DNA of 64,000 bases from NCBI RefSeq assembly GCF_016009175.1, contig NZ_JADUCM010000001.1, forward strand, positions 62,001 through 126,000, given 5' to 3'. Made by a program: the position numbers and the translations under genes. A model generated the notes under the pieces. It made no database searches and was not told the origin of the DNA. It saw only the letters and a program-made list of their open reading frames with translations. This stretch comes from Pseudomonas alkylphenolica. GTDB taxonomy: Bacteria; Pseudomonadota; Gammaproteobacteria; Pseudomonadales; Pseudomonadaceae. This document shows, in pieces, positions 16,236 to 23,985 of the stretch (the stretch's first letter is position 1; every line of letters starts with the position of its first letter).

Positions 16236-17399
16236 ATGAACTACAAGAACAACGAAGAAATCAATGCGATCCGTGAAGGCGTCAGAAGCCTGTGTGCAGG
16301 CTTTGATGCCGCGTACTGGCGCAAAATCGACGAAGACAAAGGCTTTCCCGAGGCGTTCGTCACCGCGCTCACCGAAGCCGGCTGGCTGGCGGCGATGATC
16401 CCCGCCGAGTACGGCGGCTCGGGCCTGGGCCTGACCGAAGCATCGGTGATCCTCGAAGAGGTCAATGCCTGCGGGGGCAACTCCGGCACCGTCCACGGGC
16501 AGATGTACAACATGTTCACCTTGCTGCGTCATGGCAGCGAAGCGCAGAAGCACTACTACCTACCGAAACTCGCCAGCGGTGAACTGCGCCTGCAGTCGAT
16601 GGGGGTGACAGAGCCGACCACGGGTACCGACACCACCAAGATCAAAACCACGGCGGTCAAGCGCGGCGACAAATACGTCATCAATGGCCAGAAGGTGTGG
16701 ATTTCGCGCATCCAGCATTCCGACCTGATGATTCTGCTGGCCCGCACCACACCGCTGGCCGAGGTGCAGAAGAAGTCGGACGGCATGTCGATCTTCCTCG
16801 TCGACCTGCGCGAGGCCATCGGCAATGGCCTGTCGGTTCAGCCGATCGCCAACATGGTCAACCACGAGACCAACGAGCTGTTCTTCGACAACCTCGAGCT
16901 GCATGAATCCACCCTGATCGGCGAAGAGGGCAAAGGCTTTCGCTACATCCTCGACGGTTTGAATGCCGAGCGCACCCTGATCGCCGCCGAGTGCATCGGC
17001 GATGGCCGCTGGTTCATCGAAAAGGCGCGTAACTACGCCAAGGAACGTGTGGTGTTCGGCCGGCCGATCGGCCAGAACCAGGGCATCCAGTTTCCCATTG
17101 CCGAGGCGCACATCGAGGTCGAAGCGGCCGACCTGATGCGCTGGCGTGCCTGCGAAGAATACGACAGCGGCCAGGCGGCGGGCGCCAGCGCCAACATGGC
17201 CAAGTACCTGGCGGCGAAGGCCTCGTGGGAGGCGGCGAATGCCTGCCTGCAAACCCATGGCGGCTTCGGCTTTGCCTGTGAATACGACGTTGAGCGCAAG
17301 TTCCGTGAAACCCGGCTGTACCAGGTCGCGCCGATTTCCACCAACCTCATTCTTGCCTACGTAGCCGAGCACCTGCTTGAGCTGCCCCGCAGCTTCTAA
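16236..17399 (+). CDS. Acyl-CoA dehydrogenase
   Basis: A 387-residue flavoprotein of the acyl-CoA dehydrogenase family. FAD-binding regions are visible (SMGVTEPTTGTDTTKIKT, VWISRIQHSDL). The segment where MCAD carries its catalytic Glu reads LYQVAPIS, with no Glu; instead E245 in DGLNAERTLIA sits where isovaleryl- and long-chain enzymes carry theirs. It matches the position of PA0879 in the itaconate locus, where its role is not settled. ATG 16236 gives a normal N-terminus; ATG 16194 overlaps the previous stop and would add 14 residues. Confidence 0.87.
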   Translation: MNYKNNEEINAIREGVRSLCAGFDAAYWRKIDEDKGFPEAFVTALTEAGWLAAMIPAEYGGSGLGLTEASVILEEVNACGGNSGTVHGQMYNMFTLLRHGSEAQKHYYLPKLASGELRLQSMGVTEPTTGTDTTKIKTTAVKRGDKYVINGQKVWISRIQHSDLMILLARTTPLAEVQKKSDGMSIFLVDLREAIGNGLSVQPIANMVNHETNELFFDNLELHESTLIGEEGKGFRYILDGLNAERTLIAAECIGDGRWFIEKARNYAKERVVFGRPIGQNQGIQFPIAEAHIEVEAADLMRWRACEEYDSGQAAGASANMAKYLAAKASWEAANACLQTHGGFGFACEYDVERKFRETRLYQVAPISTNLILAYVAEHLLELPRSF

Positions 17400-17409
17400 G
17401 GAGACGGCC

Positions 17410-18774
17410 ATGAACAATACCCACGCTTTGGCTGGCTTTCTGGCGGACCTGCAATTCGAGGCCATCCCGTCATCGGTGATGCGCCGCGCCGAGGACCTGT
17501 TTCTCGACTGGCTCGGCTCTGCGCTGGCCAGCAAAGGCTCGCACCCGGTGCCGTTGTTCGAGCGCTATGCGGCACTGATGGGCCCTGATCGCGGCGCCTC
17601 GACGATTATCGTCAGCGGCAAGACAACCTCCTCGTATTTCGCCGCGCTAGTGAACGGTGCGTCCTCGCATTTGGTGGAGCAGGACGACCTGCATAACAGC
17701 TCGGTGCTGCACCCGGCGACGGTGGTGTTCCCGGCGGTGCTGGCGGCGGCCCAGGAGCTGAACAAATCCGGGCGGGAGCTGCTGGTGGCCTCGGTGGCAG
17801 GCTACGAAGCGGGCATTCGCATCGGCGAATTCCTCGGGCGCTCGCACTATCGGATTTTCCACACCACGGCGACGGTGGGCACCCTGGCCGCTGCAGTCGC
17901 GGTCGGCAAGCTGCTGGGCTTCAACAAGGAACAGTTCATCAACCTGTTCGGCAACGCCGGCACGCAAGCCGCCGGTCTTTGGGAGTTCCTCCGCGATGCC
18001 GCAGACTCCAAGCAATTGCACACCGCCAAAGCGGCGGCCGACGGTTTGCTCGCCGCGTACCTGACCGAAGACGGCCTGACTGGCGCGAGGAATATTCTTG
18101 AGGGCGAGCAGGGCATGGCCGCCGGGATGTCCACTGACGCCGACCCTTCGAAGCTCGCCGATCGCCTCGGCGAGCGCTGGGCCCTGGCCGAGACCTCCTT
18201 CAAGTTCCACGCCTCGTGCCGGCATACCCACCCGGCCGCCGATGCGCTGCTGGCGGTGATGCAAAAGGAAAACCTCAAGGCGGCCGACATCGCCTCGGTG
18301 GTCACCCATGTGCACCAGGGCGCGATCGATGTGCTGGGGCGGGTGACGGTGCCGCAGACCGTGCACCAGGCCAAGTTCTCCATGGGCACCGTGCTGGCGC
18401 TGATTGCCGTGCACGGCAAAGCCGGGCTGACCGAGTTCCAGTCGCTGGCGCTCACCGACCCTGAGGTCGTCGCCTTTCGCGAGCGGGTCAGCATGCAACT
18501 GGACCCGGAGGTCGACGGCGCCTACCCCGAGCGTTGGCTGGGGCGGGTCAGCATCACCACCAACGAAGGCCGGGTAGTCGCCGGTGCCATCGATGAACCC
18601 AAGGGCGACCCGGGCAACACCCTGAGCCGGCCAGAGCTGGAAGACAAGTTCGCGCGCCTGGTGCGCTTCTCGAATGCGCTGGACCCGGTGCAGTCAAACA
18701 CCCTGATCAATCGCGTGTGGTCCCTGGACGACACGCGCAACCTGGCGGCGCTGACGGAGTTCGACCATGAGTGA
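17410..18774 (+). CDS. MmgE/PrpD family protein
   Basis: A 454-residue protein of the MmgE/PrpD family, which includes 2-methylcitrate dehydratase and cis-aconitate decarboxylase. Family patterns include EDLFLDWLGSALA, ALVNGASSHLVEQDDLHNSS (the D/H-rich active-site loop), LHPATVVFPAVLA and KFHASCRHTHPAADALL. It corresponds in position to PA0881. A dehydratase, isomerase or decarboxylase acting on a C5-C7 di- or tricarboxylate is likely, but the substrate is not established. AAGGAG precedes ATG 17410; the 3' end overlaps the CoA-transferase gene by eight bases. Confidence 0.88.
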   Translation: MNNTHALAGFLADLQFEAIPSSVMRRAEDLFLDWLGSALASKGSHPVPLFERYAALMGPDRGASTIIVSGKTTSSYFAALVNGASSHLVEQDDLHNSSVLHPATVVFPAVLAAAQELNKSGRELLVASVAGYEAGIRIGEFLGRSHYRIFHTTATVGTLAAAVAVGKLLGFNKEQFINLFGNAGTQAAGLWEFLRDAADSKQLHTAKAAADGLLAAYLTEDGLTGARNILEGEQGMAAGMSTDADPSKLADRLGERWALAETSFKFHASCRHTHPAADALLAVMQKENLKAADIASVVTHVHQGAIDVLGRVTVPQTVHQAKFSMGTVLALIAVHGKAGLTEFQSLALTDPEVVAFRERVSMQLDPEVDGAYPERWLGRVSITTNEGRVVAGAIDEPKGDPGNTLSRPELEDKFARLVRFSNALDPVQSNTLINRVWSLDDTRNLAALTEFDHE

Positions 18775-19972
18775 GCAAAACGCTTCCCCACGTCCGTTGG
18801 ACGGCATCACCGTGGTGAGCCTTGAACACGCCATTGCGGCGCCTTTTTGCACCCGCCAGCTGGCGGACCTGGGTGCCCGCGTGATCAAGATCGAACGGCC
18901 GGCGGGCGGTGATTTCGCCAGGGCCTACGACACCCGCACCAAGGGCCTGGCGTCGCATTTCGTGTGGACCAACCGCTCCAAGGAAAGCCTCACGCTTGAT
19001 GTGAAGAAAGACGGTGCCGACACGATTCTCGAAGCGCTGCTGGCCAAGGCCGACGTTCTCGTGCAGAACCTCGCACCCGGCGCGGCGGCACGTATGGGGC
19101 TGTCCTTCGAAGCGCTGCGCGAGCGCTTCCCCCGGCTTGTTGTCTGCGACATCTCCGGGTACGGCGAGGGCGGGCCGTATGAGCAGAAGAAGGCCTACGA
19201 CCTGCTGATCCAGAGCGAGGGCGGGTTTCTCTCGGTGACCGGTGGCGTAGGGGAGAACGAACTGGCCAAGGCGGGGTGCTCGATTGCCGACATCGCTGCC
19301 GGCATGTACGCCTACACCGGTATTTTGTCGGCATTGATGCTGCGCGAAAAAACCGGGGTTGGCAGCCGCGTGGATGTCAGCATGCTCGAAAGCCTGGTCG
19401 AGTGGATGGGCTACCCGATGTACTACGCATTCGACGGTGCTGAGCCGCCGGCGCGGGCCGGTGCCGCGCATGCGACCATTTATCCGTATGGTCCATTTCC
19501 CGTCGGCGACGGCGATACGATCATGCTTGGGCTGCAGAACGAGCGTGAATGGGCGCTATTCTGCGAACGCGTGCTGCGCCAACCGCAACTGCTGGCTGAT
19601 GATCGTTTCAGCTCCAATGCCAAGCGTTCCGCCAACCGTCAGGCGCTGCGTGCGATCATCGTCAGCGTGTTTGCCGACCTCGGCATTCAGGAAGTGGTCA
19701 GCCGCCTCGATCAGGCGCCCATCGCCAACGCCAAGGTCAATGACATGCACGGCGTGTGGAAGCACCCGCAATTGCAGGCGCGCAAGCGTTGGGTGGATGT
19801 CAGTAGCCCCAAGGGCGAGCTGCCGGCGTTGTTGCCGCCGGGTGTCAACAGCGCATTCACCCCGCGCATGGATGCCATCCCCGGGCTGGGTGAGCACAGT
19901 GAAGCGGTACTCGCCGAGCTGGGGTATTCGGTGAACGACATCGAGCAGTTGAAAACGGCGGGGGTGATATGA
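18767..19972 (+). CDS. ict: Class III CoA-transferase (itaconate CoA-transferase-like)
   Basis: A 401-residue CaiB/BaiF class III CoA-transferase. The N-terminus has the CoA-binding pattern GITVVSLEHAIAAPFCTRQL and LGARVIKIERP; D145 in KKAYDLLIQSEGG aligns with the catalytic Asp of formyl-CoA transferase. In the itaconate pathway Ict moves CoA, usually from succinyl-CoA, to itaconate. The position before a CitE-type lyase matches PA0882. Its start lies inside the last codons of the PrpD gene. Confidence 0.85.
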   Translation: MSEQNASPRPLDGITVVSLEHAIAAPFCTRQLADLGARVIKIERPAGGDFARAYDTRTKGLASHFVWTNRSKESLTLDVKKDGADTILEALLAKADVLVQNLAPGAAARMGLSFEALRERFPRLVVCDISGYGEGGPYEQKKAYDLLIQSEGGFLSVTGGVGENELAKAGCSIADIAAGMYAYTGILSALMLREKTGVGSRVDVSMLESLVEWMGYPMYYAFDGAEPPARAGAAHATIYPYGPFPVGDGDTIMLGLQNEREWALFCERVLRQPQLLADDRFSSNAKRSANRQALRAIIVSVFADLGIQEVVSRLDQAPIANAKVNDMHGVWKHPQLQARKRWVDVSSPKGELPALLPPGVNSAFTPRMDAIPGLGEHSEAVLAELGYSVNDIEQLKTAGVI

Positions 19973-20790
19973 GCATGGCGCTGGAACCCTCGGTCAAGAC
20001 CGCGCTGTTCGTGCCGGGCAGTCGTCCTGACCGGTTTGCCAAAGCACTCGCCACGGGTGCCGACCGGGTGATCGTTGACTTTGAAGATGCTGTTGAAGAA
20101 GCGCTGAAGCAGCAGGCGCGGGCGAACCTTGCGGCCTTCCTTGCCGCCAACCCTGAGGTGACGGTGGTGGTCAGGGTCAACGCCTGCGGCCACCCGGAGC
20201 ATGAGGCAGACCTGGCGTTCTGCAGGGGCTTCGCTCAGGTCTCGGCGATTCTGTTGCCCAAAGCCGAGTCGGCCGAACAGGTGAACCATGCCGCCCTGAG
20301 TGGCAAGCGCATCTGGCCCTTGATCGAAAGCGCAGAGGGCCTGCGCAACCTCGCTGAAATAGCCTTCGCCAACGGCGTTGAACGCCTGGCGTTTGGTGCA
20401 CTGGACCTTGGCCTGGACCTGGGTTTGCAGGCCACCAGCACCGCTGCGGTGCGGATCTTCGATCAGGTGCGCTACAGCATCCTGCTCAACACCCGGCTGG
20501 CCAGATTGGCCAGGCCGCTTGATACGGTGTTCCCCGATTTTTCCGATAGCGAGGGGTTGGCAGCCTTTGCTCGGGATGCCCTGCACATGGGCTTTGGCGG
20601 CATGCTGTGCATCCATCCGGCGCAGGTGCCGGTGGCGGCGGCGGTGTTTCAACCGTCGGCGCAGGAGATCGAGTGGGCGCGCAAGGTGCTGCAGGCGGCA
20701 GAGGGCGCACCGGGTGCATTCAGGCTCGAAGGCAAAATGATCGACGCCCCCGTCATCGCCGCCGCCCGCCGGGTACTCAAACGCGACTAG
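19969..20790 (+). CDS. ccl: CitE-type lyase (citramalyl-CoA lyase-like)
   Basis: A 273-residue member of the HpcH/HpaI-CitE family. Motifs include LFVPGSRPDRFAKAL at the N-terminus, DFEDAVEE (metal ligand region), VVVRVNA, WPLIESAEGL and a C-terminal GFGGMLCIHPAQV. Citramalyl-CoA lyase splits (S)-citramalyl-CoA into acetyl-CoA and pyruvate, the last step of itaconate degradation, and PA0883 has this position. It overlaps the CoA-transferase gene by four bases and is the last gene of the operon; the TRAP transporter genes that follow in P. aeruginosa are absent. Confidence 0.87.
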   Translation: MSMALEPSVKTALFVPGSRPDRFAKALATGADRVIVDFEDAVEEALKQQARANLAAFLAANPEVTVVVRVNACGHPEHEADLAFCRGFAQVSAILLPKAESAEQVNHAALSGKRIWPLIESAEGLRNLAEIAFANGVERLAFGALDLGLDLGLQATSTAAVRIFDQVRYSILLNTRLARLARPLDTVFPDFSDSEGLAAFARDALHMGFGGMLCIHPAQVPVAAAVFQPSAQEIEWARKVLQAAEGAPGAFRLEGKMIDAPVIAAARRVLKRD

Positions 20791-20795
20791 GCCGG

Positions 20796-20905
20796 TGAGC
20801 GCTTCGCGCTCAATCGCAGGCTATCGCCAGCTCCCACAGGTACATCACCGTTCTCAAAATCCCTGCCGAACCTGTAGGCGCTGGCGACAGCCTGCGATCT
20901 GCCGC
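20796..20905. repeat. REPIN-like inverted REP pair
   Basis: Two elements face each other: ATCGCAGGCTATCGCCAG then CTCCCACAGG (20813-20840) and CCTGTAGGCGCTGGCGACAG then CCTGCGAT (20871-20898). This is a second REP subtype, distinct from the GCGGGCAAGC type. A partial REP-like sequence lies further right near 20950-20973. The pair follows the itaconate operon. Confidence 0.75.
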
Positions 20906-21040
20906 ACAGCGGCAGCAAACCCTATGCACACGTTGCACCAGACGTATCGAGCCGGCAAGCCTGGCGCCTACAGGTGCGACGGGCTGGCATGAATCCTTGA
21001 AGTGCGGTATTGGTGTCGCGCCAATTTCAAGGAGATCGAT

Positions 21041-21430
21041 GTGGAGTGGTATGAATCGTTGTTTTTGCAGGCTTGCGGCCATGTCCTCACGCAGTCGCGT
21101 GTGGCCAACCTGCGCCGGGTCAGCGGAGTCCTGAACCTGGATACCGAGCCTACCCGCGACCTTGTCGCCGCCTACCAGCGCGGCGTCGAGCTGGTGTTCA
21201 GCGTTGCCGAAATGCAGCAGAAGCTGGCCTCAGGTGCCGAGTGCGTGTTGCTCCTGCTGGTGCATGAACATCAGTTTTCCAGCACCCTGGAACAACTGCA
21301 AATCAAGCACGACGTGGTCTTGAGCGCCACCTTGCGCACCGACGCAAGGTCGAGTGACTTCTCCAATTACCATATCGACGTAGCGCTGATCCGCAAGACC
21401 TCGGCTGGCACCATGGGGATCGCACACTAA
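21041..21430 (+). CDS. Hypothetical protein
   Basis: A 129-residue soluble protein. GTG 21041 has GGAG six bases upstream, giving the start MEWYESLFLQACGHVL. It contains helices (TRDLVAAYQRGVELVFSVAE) and a hydrophobic core strand (CVLLLLVHEHQF). I do not recognise a family. It is convergent with the TPR gene. Confidence 0.6.
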   Translation: MEWYESLFLQACGHVLTQSRVANLRRVSGVLNLDTEPTRDLVAAYQRGVELVFSVAEMQQKLASGAECVLLLLVHEHQFSSTLEQLQIKHDVVLSATLRTDARSSDFSNYHIDVALIRKTSAGTMGIAH

Positions 21431-21479
21431 ACCCCAGCGTTACAGGATCTTGAACGGAACGTTGATGATCAGACGGCGA

Positions 21480-21950
21480 TCAGTAAGCCAGGCCAGGGCG
21501 CGCATGCACGCCATCACTCAGTCGCCTGGCAAGGCTTTGAACGGTCGCCCGGTCCTTTTCGGCATTGGCTGTAGCGTCCGCTGCTTCGGCCTTTTGCGCG
21601 GCCTGGATCAGCTGGAAGTTGCGGTTGCGTAATTGCACATTGCGACCCACCCGCAGGTTGGAGCGCGCGGCCAGGGTTTGCGCCTGCTCGTACTGGCCCT
21701 GCTGCAGGCGCAATACACCCAGGTAGTGCAGCGTCGCGGGGTTGTTCGGCTGGATCTGCAGGGCCCGCTCCAGCGTGGCCGCGGCCTGGTCCAGTTGCCC
21801 ATCGGCATACTGCTGCGAGGCGGTTTCAATCAGGGTGGTGGAGGCGGTGTTGCTGCGTGAGGCACTGCCACGCTCGGCAGCCACCGCGCACAGCGACGTG
21901 GCGGCGCAGCACGCCAGGATCAGGCCTGGCAAAAAATTCAGGGTGGGCAT
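21480..21950 (-). CDS. Secreted tetratricopeptide-repeat protein
   Basis: A 156-residue protein with a signal peptide (LPGLILACCAATSLCAVAA) and about two TPR units at 45-95 (ASQQYADGQLDQAAATLERA, NPATLHYLGVLRLQQGQYEQ). It is probably a periplasmic scaffold. It lies downstream of the PAS-LuxR regulator on the same strand, separated by 132 bp. The function is unknown. Confidence 0.78.
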   Translation of the reverse strand: MPTLNFLPGLILACCAATSLCAVAAERGSASRSNTASTTLIETASQQYADGQLDQAAATLERALQIQPNNPATLHYLGVLRLQQGQYEQAQTLAARSNLRVGRNVQLRNRNFQLIQAAQKAEAADATANAEKDRATVQSLARRLSDGVHARPGLAY

Positions 21951-22082
21951 CAGGGACGGACTCGGCTGATCTCGGGCGGCACCGTTGCGCTACGGGCCTT
22001 AAGCATTGCTCGGCTGGGCCCAATAGACTGGTTCGGCAACCTGAAGTTCCCGCGGCACAGCCGCCAAATCGCTGGGGTGTGA

Positions 22083-22655
22083 TCAGTTCAGCACGATGAT
22101 CTTCGACACCAGCTCCGCGCTGTTTTTCGCTTGCAGTTTCTTCATCAACCGCGCCCGGTGAACCTCCACCGTGCGATGCGAAATCGCCAGCTTGCGGCCG
22201 ATCTCCTTGCAGGTCAGGCCGTTGACGATGTGCGCGGAGATCTCCCGCTCCCGAGGGGTAAGGTTGACTGTGGGGCGGAAAACCCGGTCCATGCGCTCGA
22301 AGTGCCACACCATCAGCTGGAACGGGTCGTCCGGGGTCAGGGTGTAGCCGTTGGCTCGCGCCCAGAACACTTCGCCGCTGCGGTGCTGCATGAAGCGCTC
22401 ATCCGAGTAGGCACCGTTTTTGGCATGGCGCAGCCAGCTCAGGCTGCGCTCGCCAATGATGTTGAAGTCGGCCTGTGAGGGGTAGAGCTTGAGGATCAGT
22501 TCGCCCAGCAGTTCCTCGCGCTCGTAGCCGAACAGGGTCTGGAAGGCTTCGTTGAGGTCAAGCATGCGGCGGTTGCCGGTGATCACTTGCGGCGCAGGCG
22601 ATACCTGGAAGGCCAGGCGTTCAAGGTCTTGCAACTGTCGGGCTGGGTCGGTCAT
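22083..22655 (-). CDS. PAS-LuxR transcriptional regulator
   Basis: A 190-residue regulator: a PAS domain at about 10-125 (ITGNRRMLDLNEAFQTLFGY, the family's usual opening) and a LuxR-type helix-turn-helix at the C-terminus (LTPREREISAHIVNGLTCKE, then HRTVEVHRARLMKKL). It lacks a receiver domain, so it probably senses a ligand directly through PAS. It is divergent from the thiolase operon across 149 bp containing an inverted repeat, making it the likely regulator. ATG 22655 is preceded by GGGAGG; the frame is open 16 codons further. Confidence 0.85.
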   Translation of the reverse strand: MTDPARQLQDLERLAFQVSPAPQVITGNRRMLDLNEAFQTLFGYEREELLGELILKLYPSQADFNIIGERSLSWLRHAKNGAYSDERFMQHRSGEVFWARANGYTLTPDDPFQLMVWHFERMDRVFRPTVNLTPREREISAHIVNGLTCKEIGRKLAISHRTVEVHRARLMKKLQAKNSAELVSKIIVLN

Positions 22656-22694
22656 GGCGCAGGCCTCCCTCGTTCTTGTGAGTTTTCGCCCTGC

Positions 22695-22722
22695 AGTATC
22701 CACCAGTCGGGATACTCATCCC
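22695..22722. promoter_or_regulatory. Overlapping inverted repeats between PAS-LuxR and thiolase genes
   Basis: AGTATCC (22695-22701) and GGATACT (22710-22716) form a 7-bp inverted repeat with an 8-bp spacer. An overlapping GGGAT-N4-ATCCC occupies 22709-22722. The site lies in the divergent region between the regulator and the thiolase gene and fits a dimeric LuxR-type operator. This is inferred from position and symmetry only. Confidence 0.45.
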
Positions 22723-22804
22723 TATACGTAGTTGCACGAATAGCGAGGGCTTCAAGGTTGGGGCCATTGTAAGGAGCGCCTGTTCAACCAGAAGGATAAA
22801 AACC

Positions 22805-23983
22805 ATGGCTAGCGATTCCGTCAGCATCGTCGCCGCCGCGCATTCGCGCTTTGGCCGCTTGACCGATGCCACCCTCGAAGACCTGATTGTCGATGGCACT
22901 CGTGCCGCCCTGGCGGATGCGCAGGTGGACGCGTCGGAAATCGACGCGCTGTTTCTCGGCCACTTCAACTCCGGGCTGGTGCCGGACGGTTTTGCGGCGT
23001 CGCTGATGTTGCAGGCCGACCCGGCGCTTCGCTTCAAGCCCGCTACGCGTTGCGAGAATGCCTGTGCCTCGGGCTCGGCGGCGATTCAGGCGGGGATCAA
23101 TGCGATCTTGTCCGGCAGCGCTGAGCTGGGGCTGGTGGTGGGCGCAGAGAAGATGACCTGCAACTCCACCGCGCACGTCACCACGGCCCTGGCCGGGGCG
23201 GGCTATCAGCACGATGCGGAAGAAGCCGGGCTGAGTTTCCCACAGCTGTTCGGGCTGGCGGCGGCGCGCTACGAGCAGCAGTACCAGAGCCCGCTTTCGG
23301 CCATGGCGGCGATTGCCGCAAAGAACCACGCCAATGCCATGAGCAACCCCCTGGCGCAGATGCACAAGGCGATGAGTTTTGAGCACTGCAACACGGTATC
23401 TGAAAGCAATCCCTACATCGCCAGGCCACTGCGCTTGACCGACTGTTCGCTGGTCACCGATGGCGCGGCGGCAATTGTGCTGGCCTCGCCGGCGCGTGCC
23501 CGGCAGTTCCGCCGCGAAGTGGCAATCAGGAGCCTGGTGCAGGTCAACGATTTCCTGCCGTTGTCGCAGCGCAACCTGCTGGCCTTTGAGGGGCCGCAGC
23601 GAGCGATTCAATCCGCCCTGGGCAAGGCGCAGGTGACCTTGAACGACCTGGACTTTGCCGAGGTGCACGACTGCTTCACCATCGCCGAACTGCTGATCTA
23701 CGAAGCCATGGGCCTGGCCCCGCATGGGCAGGGCCATCGGGCGCTGGAGGAGGGCATCGTCCAGCACGGCGGCACGCTGCCGGTGAACCTTTCCGGCGGG
23801 CTCAAGGCCAAAGGGCACCCGGTGGGGGCGACGGGCGTATCGATGCATGCCCTGGCGTTCGGGCAACTGACCGGCAACCCGATCGGACTGGCGGCGCCAA
23901 ATGCCGAGTTCGGGTTGCTGTTCAACATGGGCGGTATGGCGGTGGCCAACTACGCCTCGGTGCTTCAGGCACGGAGGGCGTGA
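22805..23983 (+). CDS. Thiolase-family acetyl-CoA acetyltransferase
   Basis: A 392-residue thiolase, closest in pattern to the SCP-x type. The nucleophile is C87 in ENACASGS, and the C-terminal motif GLKAKGHPVGATG carries the catalytic His. The second classical cysteine motif (C-x-G-G-G) is not evident, which is usual in SCP-x-like members. Either 3-ketoacyl-CoA cleavage or condensation is possible. AAGGA precedes the ATG. It overlaps or abuts the acyl-CoA synthetase gene, so the two act in one pathway. Confidence 0.86.
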   Translation: MASDSVSIVAAAHSRFGRLTDATLEDLIVDGTRAALADAQVDASEIDALFLGHFNSGLVPDGFAASLMLQADPALRFKPATRCENACASGSAAIQAGINAILSGSAELGLVVGAEKMTCNSTAHVTTALAGAGYQHDAEEAGLSFPQLFGLAAARYEQQYQSPLSAMAAIAAKNHANAMSNPLAQMHKAMSFEHCNTVSESNPYIARPLRLTDCSLVTDGAAAIVLASPARARQFRREVAIRSLVQVNDFLPLSQRNLLAFEGPQRAIQSALGKAQVTLNDLDFAEVHDCFTIAELLIYEAMGLAPHGQGHRALEEGIVQHGGTLPVNLSGGLKAKGHPVGATGVSMHALAFGQLTGNPIGLAAPNAEFGLLFNMGGMAVANYASVLQARRA

Positions 23984-23985
23984 GT

